In this document: positions 7,501-11,427 of the stretch, in pieces
How positions within the stretch are numbered: position 1 is the first letter of the stretch
How the letters are laid out: every line of letters starts with the position of its first letter
DNA from: Sporisorium sorghi
Lineage: Eukaryota; Basidiomycota; Ustilaginomycetes; Ustilaginales; Ustilaginaceae
Reading direction: 5' to 3'
NCBI GenBank assembly: GCA_023212695.1
Contig: JALCCG010000451.1
Coordinates: forward strand, 1 to 11,427
Length of the DNA stretch: 11,427 nucleotides
Made by a program: the position numbers and the translations under genes
The notes under the pieces: model-generated
The model's input: the letters and a program-made list of their open reading frames with translations, nothing else
Told to the model about the DNA's origin: nothing
The model's database searches: none

Positions 7501-10500
7501 GAAGCCGAAGCGTGCATCGAGATGGACAGGTAGTACAGCGGCAGCAGCAGCGAGGTGGAAGGTGGGATGCCACCCAACGTCAACGGGCCGTGAGGACCAG
7601 CAATCGGACTGGCCGTAGCATCCTGAAAGAGCTTGGCGAGAGTCAAGAGAATGGTCGAAGTGGTCTGCGCTGCCTGCTTCTGCGCCTGTTGCAGATTGGC
7701 GACATTCTGAGGCTTGGAGGTGGGCGATGGCCTCGCGAGCGCCGGCAGGTTGCCGTCGGTCTCTGCAAAGATGACCTTGCACAGCTGTGTGGCCGCTTCA
7801 GGTAGAAGCAAGAGCATGGGAAGCTGCCCATTGCCAAGACGAAGCAGCGTGGTTACCAGCACATCACCGGAGAGCTTGACGAGCGCGAGAATGCCTCCAG
7901 GACACAAGCGGTGAAACGCCCCGCTTGCCAGGACAGCGGCCTGTTCCGGATTGGTCGGGTCGATGCCCAGAGCCACTGCAATCTCGAGAGCAGCAGCAGC
8001 AGCTGCCGTTCCGGGAAGCATGGCGCCCATCGAGAGCAGACCCACGGCACACGTGGCGACGACCAGATCGCGCAAGCCGTACCGGTTCGAGGCATCTGGG
8101 GACAGCACCACCTCGACAGCTTTCTGATACTCTGCGGCCGCTGGCACCGAGCCGAGCTCTGGCAAGACGAATTCAAGGTTGCCCTTCGCGTAGAAGAGAT
8201 TCTGCAATCGTGGCGTCTGGGTCAGAGGAAGGCTGTGCGGAAGGTAGAGCGGCAGCGACATGCCCGGCACGTTTTGCTGACCAACGACATGCGATTCGAC
8301 GTGCTCGCACAGCTCAAGCGCCTCTTTGAAACGCGGCTGCGAAGGAGGCTGCTCCTTGGCCGCATCATTCGCGCCAGAGCCATTGGCAGCTTCCGATGGA
8401 GGATTGGCGGAGCACATGACACCCAAGAGATTCTCGTAGGCATCCCAGTAACCGGGCCTGAGACGCACCGCCCTCCACCACCAGGACTCGGCCTCCTGGT
8501 ATCGACCCAAAGCTCGCAGCGTGGTGCCGATGTTGCTCATGCTCTCGACGTAGTTGGGATCGATACGGAGGATTTGGTTGTTGTACCAGAGCGAGCCAGC
8601 GTAATTGTTGGCGGCGTAGTAGGCGCACGACAGCAGCAACAGGATGGGAAGGTGGTCCGGGTGAAGCTTGTGAAGCGTGTGCAAGAGCGGCAAGAGAGTC
8701 GGATGCAACTTGTCGGTGCCTTTGGCTGCAGCGTCGGCCTGGGGCGGTCCTTGCGTGTACAGGCCGTGGGCGTACTGGAGCAGCTGATCGCGCACTTCGG
8801 GAGACGACACGTCGTGGCCCACGGCATTGGATGCGGCACTGAGGATCTCGACTGGATCGCGTGCGCCTGGTCGCAGAGTGGGAGTCTGAACTGGAGGTTC
8901 CATGCTGCCCAGAGCTTCGATACCCGACACAGAGGATGGCGTTTTCTGTGGTGCGGAGGTTTGCTGCTGTGCATCTTTGATCGACGCATCGTCCACGTTG
9001 TCTGCAGCCGTGTCGCCGCGAGGCTCCTTGGCTGGACGCTGCGCATAGTGCGCTTGAGCCAGGTTCTCGTTGTGCAGGCGGGTGTAGTAGCCTTCGGTGA
9101 GAGCTTGGAGCTGGGTGCGGTAGTGACTGGCAAAATCGGGAGGAAAGAAGCGTGCGGCTTCTTCCGGATGATGCAGCTGACCAGCGTCTTGATTAGCGGC
9201 AGAAGCTCCCTTTGCATCGCTTGTGTATGTAGTCGACGCATCTCCACGAATAGCTTGGTTGATGAGATGCATCTGGCGTTCCTCGAGCGCTTTTCGAGCT
9301 TCTGCCTGGGCGTGCGGACCTTCGAGCCCCGCCCAGGCCCTGAGCTGATTGGCAATGGCCTCCTGCTCGGAAGCTGTGAGTGGCCTCCAGGAACTGGACT
9401 GAGATGTGCCTCCTGGCGTCGAGGCGATGCTGGTGAGTGCTGCAGTGGCATAGGCAGCAGCGGTGGCCAGCGTCGAGTATTCGTCCTGAGTAAAGTCGCG
9501 GTAGGTGGGCTGAAAGAGAAGCTGGGCTTCGTGGTCGTCGTCGCCGCGCTCCGCTGTGGAAGTGCCTTCCGGAACAGATTCGAGCCTGGCCGCTTTTGGA
9601 AAAGACGCAGGTGGCTCTTCGCCAACCTTGACTGCTTCGGCTCTCCTTTCTGGAGCAACTTCAGAGACGGGCACCCACCATCCAGCCCGGGCGGTGCCTC
9701 CTGGGGTTTGCACGACCTGGAAGGGATAAGGGAAGGGCGACATGACATTGGGTTCAAAGTCGTGGCTTGTATCTGCAGAGTCGGTGGAGCTGACCGAGGC
9801 GCTGGAAGGATGACGGATCCAGGAGCGGCCTCGAGACTGCTTTCGGCGGAAGGAGGGTGAAGCAGGAGGCGGAAGCATCTGCAATGGCGGGTTGGGCATC
9901 AAAGGCATGCTGGGGACGCCAGAGAGACTGAAGCCCATGTGCGGATTGGTGGCATCCCAGTATTTTGAGGAAGAGTCTGCTTGGCGGCCAAAGGATTGCT
10001 CAATGCCCTGCGAAGGCATTTCAATATGACTGAGCCCGAGGAAGCGGAGGTATTCGGTAACGGACATGTCTGTGGAGTCTTTGCCCTCGTTTGGCGGCGA
10101 TTGAAGGGTGGGACGCGTGTTGTTGCTGGACGATGATGCCGACGCTGCTGCTGAAGTCGAGGCAACAGAAGGACCATCTGCTGCTTCGGATCCTTCGAAT
10201 TGCGTTGTGTCTGTCTGCACCGAAGAGCGCCGCAACGCCAGCTGGGTTCGCCATTGAGTCTGAGCTTCGCGGGCTGCGGCCTGGGTCGCGATGTGACTCA
10301 TTTGAACTTGAGGATCGGCTGAGTCTGGCAAGGCAGCCTGTGGATCGATTGCTGTGCTGATGGGAGCACTCGAAGAGCGAGAAGACGGCGAGCCACGCTG
10401 CGGTTTGGCCATCTGTGTTTCCAGCGTGGAAGCGATATGAGCGCTCATGGCAGCAGAGTAGTTGGCCGAATCGGACCAGTTGCGAGCCATGGACGTCGAC

Positions 10501-10826
10501 TGAGGCTGGGTTGGGTCGACAGCAGCGGCGCCATCTTGAGGTGAAAGCGCAGCAGCAGCAGCAGAAGCTTGTGCTTTGGCTTGATTGAGGAGAGCCGAGC
10601 TGACAGCTTGAAGACCTTCAGCTCCCGAGCTTGCCTGAGCAGCCATGGCCGATGCGGCTCTGAGCATCTCGTTGGCGCTGCCGGCAGGCACGACATTTCC
10701 CAGCGATGCTCTGCGCGGTGCATCTTGCGCGAGTGGATGAAATGCTGGTGGTTGCTCGGATCCTCTGCGGTACCAAGAGATGCTTGAAGCACCCGAGGTG
10801 AAGGAGGATGGCGGCAAGTTGGGCAT
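4590..10826 (-). CDS. OGT: Large O-GlcNAc-transferase-like protein: TPR repeats plus glycosyltransferase family 41 domain
   Basis: Predicted to transfer GlcNAc from UDP-GlcNAc to Ser/Thr of nuclear or cytosolic proteins; this activity is inferred from family (OGT is a family symbol, not a locus name). It is one intronless frame of 2078 residues from ATG at 10826, with good context (CAACAATG). The frame stays open upstream to a TTG at 10886 but has no earlier ATG. Regions: 1-~670 Ser/Ala/Gln-rich and mostly disordered; TPR block one ~675-810; a helical stretch ~840-1130; TPR block two ~1134-1240 ending in AVCDWTE, a junction motif shared with animal OGT; Q6 near 1254; N-Cat from ~1460 (INIGYVSSDFNNHPLAHLMQ with His1475, then NGYTKGARNE); a short intervening part; C-Cat ~1700-1866 with DFNQLYK (Gln1714, Lys1717, the UDP-binding pair in animal OGT), VAPKHIH and CNAHTTAAD (His1797-Asp1802); a low-complexity insertion ~1880-2000; and a C-terminal segment LAGLRRRLFLSRE...LFDTRQWTRDLE. 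All expected catalytic motifs are intact. There is no signal peptide or membrane segment. Animal OGT is about half this length. SPY-type fucosyltransferase activity (same fold) is the alternative. Confidence 0.93.
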   Translation of the reverse strand: MPNLPPSSFTSGASSISWYRRGSEQPPAFHPLAQDAPRRASLGNVVPAGSANEMLRAASAMAAQASSGAEGLQAVSSALLNQAKAQASAAAAALSPQDGAAAVDPTQPQSTSMARNWSDSANYSAAMSAHIASTLETQMAKPQRGSPSSRSSSAPISTAIDPQAALPDSADPQVQMSHIATQAAAREAQTQWRTQLALRRSSVQTDTTQFEGSEAADGPSVASTSAAASASSSSNNTRPTLQSPPNEGKDSTDMSVTEYLRFLGLSHIEMPSQGIEQSFGRQADSSSKYWDATNPHMGFSLSGVPSMPLMPNPPLQMLPPPASPSFRRKQSRGRSWIRHPSSASVSSTDSADTSHDFEPNVMSPFPYPFQVVQTPGGTARAGWWVPVSEVAPERRAEAVKVGEEPPASFPKAARLESVPEGTSTAERGDDDHEAQLLFQPTYRDFTQDEYSTLATAAAYATAALTSIASTPGGTSQSSSWRPLTASEQEAIANQLRAWAGLEGPHAQAEARKALEERQMHLINQAIRGDASTTYTSDAKGASAANQDAGQLHHPEEAARFFPPDFASHYRTQLQALTEGYYTRLHNENLAQAHYAQRPAKEPRGDTAADNVDDASIKDAQQQTSAPQKTPSSVSGIEALGSMEPPVQTPTLRPGARDPVEILSAASNAVGHDVSSPEVRDQLLQYAHGLYTQGPPQADAAAKGTDKLHPTLLPLLHTLHKLHPDHLPILLLLSCAYYAANNYAGSLWYNNQILRIDPNYVESMSNIGTTLRALGRYQEAESWWWRAVRLRPGYWDAYENLLGVMCSANPPSEAANGSGANDAAKEQPPSQPRFKEALELCEHVESHVVGQQNVPGMSLPLYLPHSLPLTQTPRLQNLFYAKGNLEFVLPELGSVPAAAEYQKAVEVVLSPDASNRYGLRDLVVATCAVGLLSMGAMLPGTAAAAAALEIAVALGIDPTNPEQAAVLASGAFHRLCPGGILALVKLSGDVLVTTLLRLGNGQLPMLLLLPEAATQLCKVIFAETDGNLPALARPSPTSKPQNVANLQQAQKQAAQTTSTILLTLAKLFQDATASPIAGPHGPLTLGGIPPSTSLLLPLYYLSISMHASASTCNNLGILLSSIPVVTTVINAMGQPQQLNGQALAMQYYTQGLQLDPRHPHIYTNLGSLLKDLGHLNEAIKMYQKAVESNPNFDVALANLGNAIKDQGRTQDSVVYYRRAVQVNPNFPEALCGLVNALLAVCDWTEVYTDKSALKQQQQQQGGSDGQAAAGASSNGWMVNVSELVSKQLRDGCHYGAGAFQTVGPLEAWVRAIIEAMGDTRAAAPQIWSQRLQPFYQPGFDRMANQVCEGGYLIQLVERMMRRSQRRWYVDAYGAGMLQAATELPRVSAARTHGVSYARPKLPSCLVTPAVPTVLPFHTFTYPLSPRQIRLICHRNALRISQSTLTQMWVPDVVYPPPSPPAPKINIGYVSSDFNNHPLAHLMQSVFGFHDRSRFNVFLYATTPSDGSPYRRKIESEAQHFIDVSTWSNQQVVERIVMDNIHVLMNLNGYTKGARNEIFAARPCPLQMEFMGFAGSMASRWTDWVVADPIVCPPEMTSVDRWRRQKLEQRPTDLMADLDPEEASDEWVYPDRFIYMPHTYFVNDHKQGFRESVPAETIELATKGSSEDGPEAAATSADSPSDEQLWASEELKRYAMRRELFPNLPDDYVIFADFNQLYKCDPMLFKLWLRILQRVPKSILWLLRFPAAGEHHLLREARQYAGDEVAARVIFTDVAPKHIHIHRGRIADLFLDTTECNAHTTAADILWSATPVLTWPRHMHKMCSRVAASIVHATGFGGEMTVHSEQEYEDRAVQLAQGLEYVYYDERGEVVEGVVDEARQRYASELEADPKSVAAQPHGSNAASAGSGSNGQQSGSTSNVPSNGNASSEKTAAKRARSESVLPGSPAPAPTGVSLAEAAKHSDANASTDPTLAASIPPRHRIRLPASPDHPGAITRRAVVTADNLAGLRRRLFLSRESGSKLFDTRQWTRDLERGYEEAWSRWVLGVDTEDSREWEEAVESRTEVGKSVRRSGHIWVGEL
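7050..7067 (-). repeat. (CAG)6 repeat encoding polyglutamine in the OGT-like protein
   Basis: Six CTG units on the + strand read as six CAG (Gln) codons on the coding strand, followed by a Gly/Ser/Ala-rich stretch. The tract lies about 15 residues after the last TPR (AVCDWTE), in the linker leading to the catalytic region, so length changes there would alter spacing between the two parts. Confidence 0.9.
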
Positions 10827-10878
10827 TGTTGGCTGGTGGTGTGACAGTGAGAAAGAGCCCTGTCGCTGCTCTGTTGGA

Positions 10879-10893
10879 TTAATCAAGTGCCAT
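10879..10893 (-). promoter_or_regulatory. Four-codon upstream ORF (Met-Ala-Leu-Asp-stop) before the OGT-like gene
   Basis: On the minus strand ATG GCA CTT GAT TAA runs from 10893 to 10879, ending 52 nt before the main ATG at 10826. Its start context (TTG ATG G, +4 G but T at -3) is moderate to weak, so leaky scanning to the strong main start is expected. No other ATG lies between the two. Its relevance depends on the transcription start being upstream of 10893, which the sequence cannot show. Confidence 0.5.
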
Positions 10894-11350
10894 CAAGCCT
10901 TGATGCGAGGAGAAGGCTTGACAGCAGGAGGTGGTGGCAGAAAGGCACAACAGCTTATGTGTCGGCTTGACCGAGAGAGAGAGAGAGAGAGAGAGAGAAT
11001 GTGACGATGATGACCAAGGACAAAAAAAAGGTTCGGATGACCCACAACTGCGGCTCATCCGGTTGCTCATCAGGGTCCACCTCGCTGCAACCTAGCCGAA
11101 ACCTCGCTCGTCATCACACACACGCACTTGCACACGCAGAGCAGAGCAGCAACGCACAAGCCCACTCTTGAGCAATGCAAGTGCGTCGCACCTCCGCAGC
11201 CATATTTTAAACTCGCTCAACGCCAATCAAAGTTGCGCTTCATGAATCGGTGCATGTTCGATGATCTTCGCAGCCTTCTTTCATGACAGAGAGAGAAAGA
11301 GAAGCTTTCATCTGAGCTTATTCACAAAGGAGAGTGGGCCTGAGCATGGT

Positions 11351-11353
<3 letters not shown>
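10894..11353 (-). promoter_or_regulatory. Upstream region of the OGT-like gene
   Basis: No protein-coding gene is supported here. Visible elements are the (GA)13 tract at 10973-10998, an A run at 11022-11029, a TATA-like stretch CATATTTTAAAC at 11201-11212 (TTTAAAATATG on the gene's strand), and CCAAT at 11223-11227 in inverse orientation to the gene. The TATA-like element is about 375 bp before the start codon, so it would imply a long 5' leader or a 5'-UTR intron. A second purine tract, GAGAGAGAAAGAGAAG, lies at about 11288-11303. The element assignments are pattern matches only. Confidence 0.45.
10973..10998. repeat. (GA)13 dinucleotide microsatellite
   Basis: Thirteen perfect GA units, reading as a (TC)13 polypyrimidine tract on the strand of the OGT-like gene, about 147 bp upstream of its start. 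Such tracts are common in fungal 5' leaders and core promoters and are usually polymorphic. Confidence 0.95.

Positions 11354-11427
<74 letters not shown>
11354..11427. repeat. Poly-T tract at right end of window
   Basis: Seventy-four uninterrupted T up to the last base, following ATGGTGAC. Together with the run at 1-77 it brackets the window in the same orientation. Either this genome has very long mononucleotide tracts in promoters, or contig extension stopped in, or was padded by, homopolymer reads. The true length is therefore unknown. Confidence 0.95.

Noticed and set aside
8537..9757. 406-codon open frame on the - strand, in another frame of the OGT-like gene
   Set aside because: Pro/Ser/Arg/Thr-rich out-of-frame reading of the same strand. 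It has no motif, whereas the main frame gives TPRs.
7911..9860. 649-codon open frame on the + strand, antisense to the OGT-like gene
   Set aside because: It begins with GTG, has no recognisable domain, and its residues (many Arg, Gly, Val, Trp) look like the reverse reading of GC-rich coding DNA. The opposite strand carries the conserved TPR and family motifs.
10827..10886. Extension of the OGT-like protein to a TTG start at 10886
   Set aside because: Non-ATG starts are rare in fungal nuclear genes, while the ATG at 10826 has an excellent context. I kept it only as a minor possibility in the findings.
1..11427. Mobile element or retroposon signature bounded by the poly-T runs
   Set aside because: Both runs have the same orientation, no target-site duplication can be seen because the window ends inside them, and the content is three ordinary host genes with no transposase, integrase or reverse transcriptase.
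1..11427. tRNA, rRNA or CRISPR array
   Set aside because: No cloverleaf-like segment, rRNA core motif, or regularly spaced short identical repeats were found on either strand by eye.

Overview
The window looks like nuclear DNA of a basidiomycete, most likely a smut fungus (Ustilaginomycotina). The genes are GC-rich and intron-poor with long open frames. The citrate synthase uses a strongly biased codon set (CTC, GTC, AAG, GAG), splicing follows the GTAAGT...CTGAC...CACAG pattern, and the regulatory DNA carries many homopolymer and microsatellite tracts. The smut assignment is inference; 'fungus' is much firmer.

Layout. (1) Positions 1-77 are an almost pure poly-T run at the left end. (2) 181-1865 (+) encodes mitochondrial citrate synthase, two exons around one AT-rich 260-nt intron. 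(3) 1866-2448 is intergenic. (4) 2449-4080 (+) encodes a 543-residue WD40-repeat protein of unassigned function with an acidic tail. (5) 4081-4589 lies between convergent genes and holds four diverged copies of a ~120-135 bp tandem repeat. (6) 10826-4590 (-) is one uninterrupted reading frame for a very large (2078-residue) protein with TPR repeats and a glycosyltransferase-41 catalytic region, i.e. an O-GlcNAc-transferase-like enzyme. (7) 10827-11353 is its upstream region, with a four-codon upstream ORF, a (GA)13 tract, a TATA-like element and a CCAAT pentamer. (8) 11354-11427 is again pure poly-T.

The three genes do not form a pathway or operon. Citrate synthase is a housekeeping TCA-cycle gene. 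The WD40 and OGT-like genes are tail-to-tail neighbours. I see no mobile element, RNA gene, CRISPR array or viral sequence.

The item most worth follow-up is the OGT-like enzyme. Its catalytic motifs are intact, but it carries a ~670-residue low-complexity N-terminus, a TPR region split in two, a polyQ tract just before the catalytic region, and a ~120-residue low-complexity insertion with a basic NLS-like cluster between the C-Cat core and the C-terminal helix. Other points are a citrate synthase intron whose U-rich and A-rich tracts could pair around a decoy acceptor, a patch of switched codon use inside citrate synthase, and the poly-T tracts at both ends, which may mark assembly limits.
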